Shown here one piece after another: positions 55,864-64,000 of a DNA stretch of 64,000 bases. Source of the stretch: an uncultured Agathobacter sp. (lineage in GTDB: Bacteria; Bacillota; Clostridia; Lachnospirales; Lachnospiraceae); NCBI GenBank assembly GCA_934316545.1, contig CAKRDT010000005.1:1-64000 (forward strand), read 5' to 3'. The translations under genes were made by a program, and so were the position numbers. The notes below the pieces were generated by a model. The model saw only the letters and a program-made list of their open reading frames with translations. It searched no databases and was not told the DNA's origin. Numbering within the stretch: the first letter of the stretch is position 1; each line of letters starts with the position of its first letter.

Positions 55864-58800
55864 TTATGATCTTGTGCTGGCATAAAAAGCCTCGATCTGT
55901 GCCTGTTCTGCATTCAGACCCTTTTCTTCCATCTGCACGATAGCCATCTGCATACGATTGTAATCGTATGGAATGACTTTCTTGAACTTCGGCAGATACT
56001 CACTAAAGTTGTCCAACACTTCCTTACCCTTTTCCGAGTTCGTCAGCGTTACATGCTCCTTGATCATCTCCTTGAGTTCTAAGACATCGTATTTATTCGT
56101 AACTTCTTCTGTAAATACCATCGATTTATTCGTACGCATGTACAGATCGTTGTCCTCATCAAGAACATAAGCAATACCACCACTCATTCCGGCTGCAAAG
56201 TTCTTTCCAGTCTTACCAAGGATAACGACGCGTCCACCGGTCATATACTCACATCCGTGATCGCCTACACCTTCAACAACCGCTGTTGCTCCGGAGTTAC
56301 GAACACAGAAACGCTCGCCGGCAACACCGTTGATGAACGCCTTACCACTTGTTGCTCCGTATAAAGCAACGTTACCTATGATGATGTTCTCATCCTTCTT
56401 ATAATTAACTCCTGCTGGCGGATAAACGATCAGCTTACCACCGGACAGTCCCTTACCAAAGTAATCATTGGAATCTCCGACCAGTTCCAGTGTCAGTCCC
56501 TTCGGGATAAAAGCACCAAAACTCTGTCCTCCGGCACCGTTACACTTAACAATGTAGGTATCATCCTCAAGGGTATCATCATATGCCTTTGTAATCTCGG
56601 AACCAAAGATCGTACCCAGAGAACGGTTGACGTTGGTTACTTCCGTATCGATCATTCTCTTTTGCTTCTTCTCTAAAGCAGGCATCAGTTGCTTCATAAG
56701 AACCGTCATATCTTTGGTCTGATCCAACTCAAAATCATATACCTGCTTCGGATCAAAGATAACCTTCTGCTTCGTTCCTGCAAATGGGTTATTTAAAATA
56801 TTATCAAGATTTAACTTTGCCTCTCTTCCTGATAAATCCTCGCGAACTTTTAAGAAATCACTTCTTCCGACCAATTCGTCCACTGTGCGGCAGCCGAGCT
56901 TTGCCATATACTCACGAAGCTCTTCGGCGATAAAACGCATGAAGTTTTCAACATACTCCGGTTTTCCCGCAAAGCGTTTGCGAAGCTCAGGGTTCTGCGT
57001 TGCAATACCGGCCGGACAGGTATCAAGATTACATACACGCATCATAACACATCCCATGGTTACGAGCGGAGCGGTTGCAAAACCGAATTCCTCGGCACCG
57101 AGACATGCAGCGATTGCTACATCTCTACCACTCATCAGCTTGCCATCGGTCTCGATACGGACCTTGTTACGAAGTCCGTTCATAATCAAAGTCTGATGCG
57201 TCTCGGCAAGGCCAAGCTCCCAAGGAAGTCCCGCATTATGAATGGAACTGCTTGGTGCGGCACCGGTTCCTCCATCGTATCCCGAAATCAGTACCACCTG
57301 TGCACCGGCCTTGGCAACACCGGCAGCGACCGTTCCGACGCCAGCTTCTGAAACGAGCTTAACAGAGATTCTTGCATCACGATTAGCATTTTTTAAATCG
57401 AAAATTAATTGTTCCAGATCCTCGATGGAATAGATGTCATGGTGTGGTGGCGGAGAAATCAGTGATACACCCGGTGTGGAAAGTCTGGTCTTTGCAATCC
57501 ACGGATATACCTTCTTGCCAGGCAGATGTCCGCCTTCACCTGGCTTTGCGCCCTGTGCCATCTTGATCTGAATTTCCTGTGCACTTGTTAAGTAGCGGCT
57601 TGTTACACCGAAACGTCCGGATGCAACCTGCTTGATCGCAGAACAACGGTTCTTACCGTCTACTCCAATGGTTAGACGATCTTTGTCCTCACCACCCTCA
57701 CCGGTATTGGATTTACCATGCAGATGATTCATTGCGATTGCAAGTGTCTCATGTGCTTCCTTTGAAATAGAGCCATACGACATCGCACCGGTCTTAAAAC
57801 GTGTGACGATGGAATCAACACTCTCGACTTCTTCCAGCTTGACACCTTTCTTTGGATAATTGAAATCCATCAATCCTCGCAGGTTCGTATGCTTCTGTTC
57901 CTCATCGACCAGATTGGTGTACTGCTTGAACATTTCGTAATCACCGCGTTGTGTAGACTGCTGCAGTAAATGAATCGTAGCCGGATTGTACAAATGTGCA
58001 TCCGCGCCGCTTCTCATCTTGTGGCGTCCCTTGCTGTCCAGTGTTACATCCGTCTCCAGTCCGAGCGGATCATATGCTGCCGAATGCAGTGTATTCACAT
58101 CATTTTCGATATCTTTAATCGTGATTCCACCAATACGGCTGACCGTGTTGGTAAAATATTTGTCAATGACTTCTTTATCAATACCGATTGCCTCAAAGAT
58201 CTTTGATCCCTGATAAGACTGAATCGTAGAAATTCCCATCTTCGCTGCAATCTTTACGATACCGGTGATGATCGCATGGTTGTAATCATCGATGGCTGCG
58301 TAGTAATCTTTGTCAAGCATGTGCTCATCCACAAGCTGCTTAACGGTATCCTGTGCAAGATACGGATTGATCGCACTCGCACCGAAACCGAGCAGGGTTG
58401 CAAAATGATGAACCTCACGCGGCTCGCCGGACTCAAGAATCATAGAGAGTGAAGTACGCTTCTTCGTCTTAACCAGATACTGCTGCAAAGCAGAAACTGC
58501 AAGCAGCGAAGGAATCGCAACATGGTTGTCATCCACATCTCTGTCTGAAAGGATCAGGATATTGGCGCCATCGCGGTATGCACGGTCGGCTTCAATATAC
58601 AAACGCTCTACCGCTTTTTCCAGGCTGGTGTTCTTATAATACACAATTGAGATAGTCTCAACCTTGAATCCGTCAACCTTCATGCTGCGGATCTTCATAA
58701 GATCCGTGTTGGTCAGAATCGGGTTGTTGATTCGAAGGACTTTACAGTTCTCAGGCTTGTCCTCAAGCAGGTTACCGCCGGCTCCGATGTAAACAGTTGT

Positions 58801-60417
58801 GGATGTGACCACTTCCTCACGGATGGAGTCGATTGGCGGATTGGTTACCTGCGCAAATAACTGCTTAAAGTAGTTAAAAAGCGGTTCCCGGTTTCCGGAC
58901 AGTGCAGCAAGTGGTGTATCGGTACCCATTGCAGCCGTTCCCTCGATTCCGTTCTTTGCCATCGGCAGGATGGAATCCTTAAGAGACTCGTAGGTATAAC
59001 CGAATGCTCTCTGCATTCTCTGGCGTTCCTCCTTGGTGTACTCCGGGACACGCTCATTCGGGATCTTAAGATCCTTTAACATAACGATATTGCTGTCGAG
59101 CCACTCACCGTAAGGACGCTTGCCTGCATATTTTTCTTTGAGTTCATCATCATCGATCACACGTCCCTGGATCGTATCAACGAGAAGCATCTTACCAGGT
59201 CTTAAACGATCCTTTGTCACAATCTTGGTCGGGTCGATCTCAAGCACACCGACTTCGGAAGAAAGAATCAGGTAATCATCATCTGTAATATAGTAACGGG
59301 AAGGACGAAGTCCGTTACGGTCGAGTACCGCACCCATCATATCTCCATCGGAGAAAAGAATGGAAGCCGGTCCGTCCCACGGTTCCATCATGGTTGCATA
59401 ATACTGATAGAAATCTTTTTTCTTCTGACTCATGATCGAGTTATTTGCCCACGGCTCCGGAATCATGACCATGACTGCAAGGGGCAGTTCCATTCCGGAC
59501 ATAACCAAGAACTCCAGGGTATTATCCAGCATTGCAGAGTCAGAGCCCTCTGTGTTGATAACCGGAAGAACTTTCTGAAACTCTCCGCGAAGTTTTCCGC
59601 ATGCCATCGTTTCCTCACGAGCAAGCATCTTATCCGCATTACCTTTGATCGTGTTAATCTCACCATTATGCACAATAAAACGGTTCGGATGCGCTCTCTC
59701 CCAGCTTGGATTTGTGTTGGTAGAAAATCTTGAATGTACGGTTGCAATCGCGGACTCGTAATCCTCATCCTGAAGATCGGAGAAGAATTGGCGAAGCTGC
59801 TCTACCAGAAACATTCCCTTGTAAACAATGGTTCTGCTTGATAAAGAAGCAACGTAGCTGTCATCGTTTGACTGTTCAAATACGCGTCGTGCTACATACA
59901 GCTTACGATCAAAATCAAGGCCTTTTTCCACATCTTCCGGTCTCTTTACGAAAGCCTGCATAATGCATGGCATACAGTCTCTTGCTTTATCGGAAAGCTT
60001 GTCCGGATGGATCGGCACTTCTCTCCATCCCAAGAACTCCATGCCTTCCTTCTCAACGATCACCTCGAACATCTTCTTCGCCTGATTCTTTTTCAGTTCA
60101 TCCTGTGGGAAGAAGAACATTCCGATACCGTAATCCCTCTCCTCTCCAAGTTCGATTCCAAGAGGCTTTACGGCCTTCTTGAAAAACTTGTGGGAAATCT
60201 GTAAGAGGATACCGACACCGTCTCCGGTCTTACCATCTGCGTCTTTTCCGGCTCTGTGCTTTAAGTTTTCAACAATCTTCAAAGCATTCTCAACCGTCTG
60301 GTGGGTCTTAATTCCTTTAATATTGACAACAGCACCGATTCCACAGTTATCATGTTCAAAACTCGGATCGTATAATCCCTTGGCTACTGCTGTACTCTCA
60401 TTCCACTGTTCTTTCAT
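55864..60417 (-). CDS. gltB: Glutamate synthase large subunit
   Basis: GltB makes two glutamates from glutamine and 2-oxoglutarate, the GOGAT step of nitrogen assimilation. The 1517-residue protein has a short propeptide ending before the catalytic Cys of DNCGIGAV (class II amidotransferase, about 25-430), a central linker, the FMN-binding TIM barrel (GAKPGEGGHLPGKKV, SLISPPPHHDIYSIEDL), the 3Fe-4S cysteines in CNLDTCPAGIATQ, and a C-terminal beta-helix rich in Gly. I choose the ATG at 60417 (AAAGGAAC upstream); the frame extends to 60501 but would lengthen the propeptide to over 50 residues. Confidence 0.97.
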   Translation of the reverse strand: MKEQWNESTAVAKGLYDPSFEHDNCGIGAVVNIKGIKTHQTVENALKIVENLKHRAGKDADGKTGDGVGILLQISHKFFKKAVKPLGIELGEERDYGIGMFFFPQDELKKNQAKKMFEVIVEKEGMEFLGWREVPIHPDKLSDKARDCMPCIMQAFVKRPEDVEKGLDFDRKLYVARRVFEQSNDDSYVASLSSRTIVYKGMFLVEQLRQFFSDLQDEDYESAIATVHSRFSTNTNPSWERAHPNRFIVHNGEINTIKGNADKMLAREETMACGKLRGEFQKVLPVINTEGSDSAMLDNTLEFLVMSGMELPLAVMVMIPEPWANNSIMSQKKKDFYQYYATMMEPWDGPASILFSDGDMMGAVLDRNGLRPSRYYITDDDYLILSSEVGVLEIDPTKIVTKDRLRPGKMLLVDTIQGRVIDDDELKEKYAGKRPYGEWLDSNIVMLKDLKIPNERVPEYTKEERQRMQRAFGYTYESLKDSILPMAKNGIEGTAAMGTDTPLAALSGNREPLFNYFKQLFAQVTNPPIDSIREEVVTSTTVYIGAGGNLLEDKPENCKVLRINNPILTNTDLMKIRSMKVDGFKVETISIVYYKNTSLEKAVERLYIEADRAYRDGANILILSDRDVDDNHVAIPSLLAVSALQQYLVKTKKRTSLSMILESGEPREVHHFATLLGFGASAINPYLAQDTVKQLVDEHMLDKDYYAAIDDYNHAIITGIVKIAAKMGISTIQSYQGSKIFEAIGIDKEVIDKYFTNTVSRIGGITIKDIENDVNTLHSAAYDPLGLETDVTLDSKGRHKMRSGADAHLYNPATIHLLQQSTQRGDYEMFKQYTNLVDEEQKHTNLRGLMDFNYPKKGVKLEEVESVDSIVTRFKTGAMSYGSISKEAHETLAIAMNHLHGKSNTGEGGEDKDRLTIGVDGKNRCSAIKQVASGRFGVTSRYLTSAQEIQIKMAQGAKPGEGGHLPGKKVYPWIAKTRLSTPGVSLISPPPHHDIYSIEDLEQLIFDLKNANRDARISVKLVSEAGVGTVAAGVAKAGAQVVLISGYDGGTGAAPSSSIHNAGLPWELGLAETHQTLIMNGLRNKVRIETDGKLMSGRDVAIAACLGAEEFGFATAPLVTMGCVMMRVCNLDTCPAGIATQNPELRKRFAGKPEYVENFMRFIAEELREYMAKLGCRTVDELVGRSDFLKVREDLSGREAKLNLDNILNNPFAGTKQKVIFDPKQVYDFELDQTKDMTVLMKQLMPALEKKQKRMIDTEVTNVNRSLGTIFGSEITKAYDDTLEDDTYIVKCNGAGGQSFGAFIPKGLTLELVGDSNDYFGKGLSGGKLIVYPPAGVNYKKDENIIIGNVALYGATSGKAFINGVAGERFCVRNSGATAVVEGVGDHGCEYMTGGRVVILGKTGKNFAAGMSGGIAYVLDEDNDLYMRTNKSMVFTEEVTNKYDVLELKEMIKEHVTLTNSEKGKEVLDNFSEYLPKFKKVIPYDYNRMQMAIVQMEEKGLNAEQAQIEAFYASTRS

Positions 60418-60567
60418 AGGACTGTTCCTTTCTGAATTGTATTGCTGCAATGTGAACTGCTCGGTTCTAAATGGTTTTGTTTCATTGATGTCTGTTTTCA
60501 CTCACACCGCATACGCTTTTCTTGTATTTGATTTTACTACTGTGAAGTGTTATCTGTAAATAGTTAT

Positions 60568-60596
60568 TTTTTATCCGTTTTCTGATAATATGTCAA
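60568..60596 (-). promoter_or_regulatory. gltBD promoter
   Basis: Minus-strand perfect TTGACA (60596-60591), 17-base spacer, TAAAAA (60573-60568), about 150 bases before the gltB start. Confidence 0.6.
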
Positions 60597-60670
60597 TTGC
60601 AATATTTATATTATATTTGTATATACAATTATTATATTTTTCTTTTTAAATCAACATTATGCAAACAATT

Positions 60671-60713
60671 AAAGGCTATTACTTTAAAAAGTTTTTTCAA
60701 AGTAATAGCCTTT
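60671..60713. terminator. Hairpin between DUF3877 gene and gltB
   Basis: Perfect 15-bp stem AAAGGCTATTACTTT / AAAGTAATAGCCTTT with T-rich flanks on both strands. It is a probable bidirectional terminator ending the DUF3877 transcript. Confidence 0.8.
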
Positions 60714-60790
60714 TAATATCTATTTTATCGAATTGTGTCTGAATTGTTTCTCAACGAAAGGTCTCTTTTTTCAAAATCAACGCCCCTTAT

Positions 60791-60852
60791 CACTGTATTA
60801 TCTCTCACTGTACTATCTTTCACTGTTCTATCTTTCACTATATTATCTTTCG
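60791..60852. repeat. 15-bp tandem repeat, four copies
   Basis: Four imperfect units of ACTGTAYTATCTTTC lie between the hairpin and the DUF3877 stop codon. They are non-coding on the gene's own strand. Confidence 0.75.
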
Positions 60853-60894
60853 CTGCACTCTTATGTACTTACACCCATTCATCTAAGAATCATA

Positions 60895-61605
60895 TCAAAA
60901 CTCGAAATCCTCATAGTCTTCCGGCAGAAAACGGTGATAGATCATATGCCCGCCTTCCTGCTTGAAGCAATAGTAATACGGATCATCCGCATCATCCTGA
61001 AACCAGATGCGCTCGTCAAACTCTCCGTTATCCATCTTTTCTCTGCCCACCCGATCGGAGTGTGCAGTAAAGAGTTCATATATCTGATCGATCGTGCAGC
61101 CATGCTTTGCCACAAGATTTACCAATTCACGGATAAACTCGTTCTCCTTCGTATTCTCATGTACATACTCCACCCCTTCCGGCGGAATGTGAAAACAAAA
61201 ACGATCGCCTCTGTGTGATACTTCCACCATTCCCAGCTTGTCAGAAAGCCTTGCATTCATGCCCGCCACAATTGGTTCCGCCGGGGCAGATCCTGCTTCT
61301 TTGTCCCCCACAATCGGTTCCGCCAGGGCAGATCCTGCTTCTTTGTCCCCCACAATCGATTCCGCCGGGGCAGATCCTGCTTCTTTGCCCTCCACAATAT
61401 TGCGTGTCGCATCGACATCTTCTCCTGTTCCCTCAAGGATTTTCTGCATTTTATCTGCGTTTACATCCATTCCAAAAAAGTGATTCAATGAACTGAGAGG
61501 ATAATACAGTCGGATATCCTCTCTGTAATATCCCAGCTTCGCCTGTTCCTCCTTGATCACGTCGATCAGGCTTCGTTCTAAGTTGCTATAATCTAACTCA
61601 TGCAT
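60895..61605 (-). CDS. DUF3877 family protein with inserted 14-residue repeats
   Basis: A 236-residue protein of the DUF3877 type known mainly from Lachnospiraceae; function unknown. The N-terminal 70 residues (YSNLERSLIDVIKEEQAKLGY) and C-terminal 120 residues (YELFTAHSDRVGREKM, YYYCFKQEGGHMIYHRF) are the family core. Between them (about 71-115) are three 14-residue repeats of type EAGSAPAEPIVGDK, encoded by 42-bp repeats at about 61262-61400. These look like a recent expansion. I prefer the ATG at 61605 (GGAG ten bases upstream); the ATG at 61614 is possible. Confidence 0.75.
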   Translation of the reverse strand: MHELDYSNLERSLIDVIKEEQAKLGYYREDIRLYYPLSSLNHFFGMDVNADKMQKILEGTGEDVDATRNIVEGKEAGSAPAESIVGDKEAGSALAEPIVGDKEAGSAPAEPIVAGMNARLSDKLGMVEVSHRGDRFCFHIPPEGVEYVHENTKENEFIRELVNLVAKHGCTIDQIYELFTAHSDRVGREKMDNGEFDERIWFQDDADDPYYYCFKQEGGHMIYHRFLPEDYEDFEF

Positions 61606-61680
61606 TTTCCACATTCTCCATTCTTATATATTACGATTATGAAACATGTTCTATTTTACTTGTAAGCTTCAACTTGCTTT

Positions 61681-61835
61681 CGATTTTTCTGTTTTTCTTA
61701 CAGTTTTCAATCTTCTTCCGGATTTTCTGTTTTACCTGCGTTTTCATCCTTCTTCCAGATTTTCTGTTTTACTTGCAGGTTTCATCCTTCTTCCGGGTTT
61801 TCTGTTTTACCTGCGTTTTCATCCTGCCTTCAAAC
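61681..61835. repeat. 37-38-bp tandem repeat, four copies
   Basis: Units of the form TTTTCTGTTTTACCTGCGTTTTCATCCTTCTTCCRG, pyrimidine-rich on the plus strand, lie in the gap (61606-62006) between the DUF3877 gene and the nuclease-like gene. The array has no internal dyad comparable to the 52-bp arrays. Nothing else was recognised in the gap. Confidence 0.75.
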
Positions 61836-62006
61836 TTGCGACCGGTAATTATATTCGAGTTTATCTATACATATTCCTAAAATATTGTATGGCAGACAGG
61901 TAACCCCGTCAAATATATATTTCTTACATTTTCCCATCAACTTATTTCACGTACATTTCTCATTCTAGCCGCTCACGCTATCATTCTGACCTGCCGTAAC
62001 ATACAC

Positions 62007-62792
62007 CTATACGAAATATTCTTTTATCATTTGTTCAATGGTTTCGATATCCAATGGACTTTCCTTGGTTTCATAGGTAAGAATCAAATTGACCGACGGA
62101 ACGATTCCATTCCTGCAATACAATTTTATTTTGTTACAGGCATTTGCGATATAATCAGGATTGTCCATCATTCCCATATGTTCCCAATAATAAATCTTGC
62201 CATTACGCGGATGTCGGATTGTAAAATCCGGATGTATTGTTGTATTTCCCAAAACCAATTTCTGTTCGTAACGAAAAGGAATTCCATAACTGTAAAGTAA
62301 TTTATCAATGATAGCCTCCGATTTTGACCGTACAAAGCGTCCCTGTGTCGCCTTAATGTTACGTGTTTCCGGATGATCATTATTCGTCTCAAAATCTTCC
62401 TCCATCCATTTCTTAAGTTCTTTACTTGCGGAACAAAATTGCCCATCCAATAAACGTACATATTCATCATGCGCCATCATTTGTTCCGTCTTATTTCTCG
62501 CCATCTCCGCAAATCCAATGTATTCCTGGCACGCTCTCAATTCCAGTTCAAGTTCCTCCATCTGATATTGATAGTACTTTTTTAAAGCAAGCTGCCGCGC
62601 CAGATCTTTCTGCTTTTTGGATAGGTAATTTGTTTTTCCATCATACTTCACATACCATTTATACGCATTATTGTTTTTGGCAACGATAATTTCTCCCTCC
62701 GGAAACGATTTTCCCATTTGTTCATATTTTTTCAGTTCACTCTCTATGTATTCGATGCGTTTTCGTATTTTCACTTCATTTTCAAACATCAT
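62007..62792 (-). CDS. Putative PD-(D/E)XK nuclease-fold protein
   Basis: A 261-residue protein not assigned to a named family. Residues 1-130 are charged and helical (coiled coil likely near 10-30 and 70-95). Residues about 145-240 read like a PD-(D/E)XK or VSR/DUF559-type nuclease core: RSKSEAIIDKLLYSYGIPFRYE supplies a Glu (string read in part), then HPDFTIRHP the Asp, and YYWEHMGMMDNPDY a Glu-His pair in place of E-x-K. It could cleave DNA or be an inactive relative. GAGGG stands before the ATG. The third hairpin array lies directly upstream, in what would be its leader. Confidence 0.55.
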   Translation of the reverse strand: MMFENEVKIRKRIEYIESELKKYEQMGKSFPEGEIIVAKNNNAYKWYVKYDGKTNYLSKKQKDLARQLALKKYYQYQMEELELELRACQEYIGFAEMARNKTEQMMAHDEYVRLLDGQFCSASKELKKWMEEDFETNNDHPETRNIKATQGRFVRSKSEAIIDKLLYSYGIPFRYEQKLVLGNTTIHPDFTIRHPRNGKIYYWEHMGMMDNPDYIANACNKIKLYCRNGIVPSVNLILTYETKESPLDIETIEQMIKEYFV

Positions 62793-62816
62793 TTTCCCTC
62801 ATTTTTCTTTCTCCAA

Positions 62817-63209
62817 GGGTATAGGATCTCATTTTCCGTTCCTGTACCCTTGTTCACTTTCCATTTTGGGTATATTTTCAGTTTTTTCTGCTCCTGTACC
62901 CTTGTTCACTTTCCATTTTGGGTATATTTTCAGTTTTTTCTGCTCCTGTACCCTTGTTCACTTTCCATTTTGGGTATATTTTCAGTTTTTCCGCTCCTAT
63001 ACCCTTATTCACTTTCCATTTTGGGTATATTTTCAGTCTTTTCCGCTCCTATACCCTTGTTCACTTTCCATTTTGGGTATATTTTCAGTTTTTTCGCTCT
63101 CATACCCTTTTTGCACTTTTCAAGAGGGTATATTTTCAGTTTTTTCTGCTCCTATACCCTTTTTGCACTTTTCAAGAGGGTATATCGCCGGTTTTTCTTT
63201 TCCTATACC
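62817..63209. repeat. 51-52-bp dyad array III
   Basis: Eight dyads GGGTATA ... TACCC (33-34 bp) with TACCC at 62845, 62897, 62949, 63000, 63052, 63103, 63154 and 63205, so spacing is 52, 52, 51, 52, 51, 51, 51. Spacers are TTGTTCACTTTCCATTTT in the first units and TTTTTGCACTTTTCAAGA in the last. The sequence is unrelated to arrays I and II but the pitch is the same. It fills the gap between the ComEC-like gene and the nuclease-like gene. Confidence 0.93.
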
Positions 63210-63234
63210 CTTTTCAAGTTTGCTCGATACACCT

Positions 63235-64000
63235 TCATTTGCGATATGGTTCTGCCACCATTTCTCCATCCACAAATCGAACCCGGATACGTCCATAGTC
63301 AATCGTACTGTAAAATGCGCTGCCGCTCTCGCCAACTCGTGCAATCACTTCCGGACTCGGGTGCCCGTATCGATTCTTTTTGCCGGCCGATGCGATTGTC
63401 AGACGCGGATGAAGTGTATGTAACAAAACATCACTGTTCGAATACTTTGAGCCATGGTGCGAAGCCTTCAACACATCTGTTTGTCTGCATTTACCAGCCG
63501 AAACAAGCTGTTCCTCAACTTCCGACGAAATATCCCCTCCGAAAAAGGCGCTGAAATTCTCATCTTCATAATACAGCACAAGGCAGCGATCGTTGACATC
63601 TTCGCTATCATTATCGTTCGTTGGATACAGACACTCGATTCTAAAAGTTTCCGCGCGATTCCTCTCATTCACCACATCTTCTTTCCTTGTTCCCAATACA
63701 TCACCGGCCTTCATATAACACACCCGAATTCCATTCTTCTGAGCCAGTTCTGCCAACCGGTGTGCCTTCTCATCCTCTTTTTGTGCCTCCGCCAAAACCA
63801 GCGTTCCAACAGCATACCCACTCTCCATCACTTCAACCAGACCCGAAATATGATCTTCATCCGTGTGACTGACAAACCAATAATCCACCTTTCGGATTGC
63901 CTTCGCTTTCAGAAACGGTAAAATGCGATACGTTCCGACATTCTTAACATCTGTGCTTCCGCCATCAATCATAAAGTTGGTTCCATCCGATGCACAAAGA
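63235..64000 (-). CDS. ComEC/Rec2-type metallo-beta-lactamase domain protein, 5' end missing
   Basis: The frame runs off the right edge; at least 255 C-terminal residues are present. It opens with DGTNFMIDGGS and has the metallo-beta-lactamase signature SHTDEDHISGL (HxDxDH type), then FFGGDISSEVEEQL and LKASHHGSKYSNS. These match the C-terminal hydrolase domain of ComEC, the DNA-uptake channel, and also free-standing homologues. Whether the ComEC membrane part precedes it cannot be seen. If it is ComEC, it could act with the type IV pilus system of this window in DNA uptake, which is inference only. Confidence 0.8.
   Translation of the reverse strand, partial: LCASDGTNFMIDGGSTDVKNVGTYRILPFLKAKAIRKVDYWFVSHTDEDHISGLVEVMESGYAVGTLVLAEAQKEDEKAHRLAELAQKNGIRVCYMKAGDVLGTRKEDVVNERNRAETFRIECLYPTNDNDSEDVNDRCLVLYYEDENFSAFFGGDISSEVEEQLVSAGKCRQTDVLKASHHGSKYSNSDVLLHTLHPRLTIASAGKKNRYGHPSPEVIARVGESGSAFYSTIDYGRIRVRFVDGEMVAEPYRK

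Noticed and set aside
62671-63554. Long overlapping plus-strand frames of 126, 250 and 278 residues with repeated HFPFWVYFQ wording
   Set aside because: They cross array III in all three frames because the 51-52-bp repeat lacks stops on that strand; no ribosome sites and the repeat unit is not a multiple of three.

Overview
The window looks like chromosomal DNA of a Gram-positive anaerobe of the family Lachnospiraceae (Bacillota, Clostridia). The grounds are moderate GC, a T-box threonyl-tRNA synthetase gene, a CIRCE-controlled groESL operon, a clostridial-type type IV pilus operon, and lineage-typical families (DUF1540, DUF3877, DUF5057, SEC-C and Rpn-like nuclease proteins). The genus cannot be fixed from the sequence. 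All but one of the genes are on the minus strand, so the text below follows minus-strand order, from high coordinates to low. No rRNA, tRNA, CRISPR array, prophage or intact insertion sequence was seen.

Right end (64000 to 43500): a partial ComEC-type metallo-hydrolase runs off the window edge. It is followed by a hairpin-repeat array, a nuclease-like protein, a DUF3877 protein carrying a 14-residue repeat, the glutamate synthase operon gltB-gltD, a second repeat array, a 1947-residue secreted Ig-like surface protein, an Rpn-like nuclease, a Cof-type HAD phosphatase, and a secreted M14 carboxypeptidase with a Gln/Asn-rich pentapeptide tract.

Middle (43300 to 25650): one continuous type IV pilus operon, pilB-pilT-pilC-pilA-pilD-pilM/N-pilO, followed by four prepilin-like or PilX-like minor components and a giant DUF5057 protein. 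A sigma-A promoter (TTGCAT-17-TATAAT) lies in front of pilB. The machine has assembly and retraction ATPases, a platform protein, a prepilin peptidase and a fused PilM-PilN protein, and no secretin, as expected for a monoderm. After it come groES-groEL, a DegV lipid-binding protein and purA.

Left part (20400 to 1): a three-gene ABC exporter operon (ATPase, fused GldF/GldG-like permease, DUF4340 protein), a 1008-residue Ig-like surface protein, a decayed acyltransferase locus, thiC under a TPP riboswitch, a GH13 neopullulanase-like enzyme, a SEC-C protein, thrS under a T-box, an NCS2 purine permease, a DUF1540 protein and a MATE exporter. purA and the purine permease serve purine metabolism; the other genes are ordinary housekeeping or envelope functions.

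The most unusual content is intergenic. Two loci (16.06-16.55 kb and 53.54-53.89 kb) carry arrays of 30-bp dyads (GGTCA..TGACC) repeated at exactly 52 bp, ending in a half-site and followed by a conserved GC-rich hairpin tail. A third array (62.82-63.21 kb) has unrelated dyads (GGGTA..TACCC) at the same 51-52 bp pitch. In addition there are two related palindromic elements abutting the stop codons of thiC and groEL, a four-copy ATAGGAA palindrome fused to terminators or gene ends, a 97-bp GC-rich repeat in two copies, an exact 46-bp x5 tandem repeat after purA, and a 225-bp inverted repeat after gltD.
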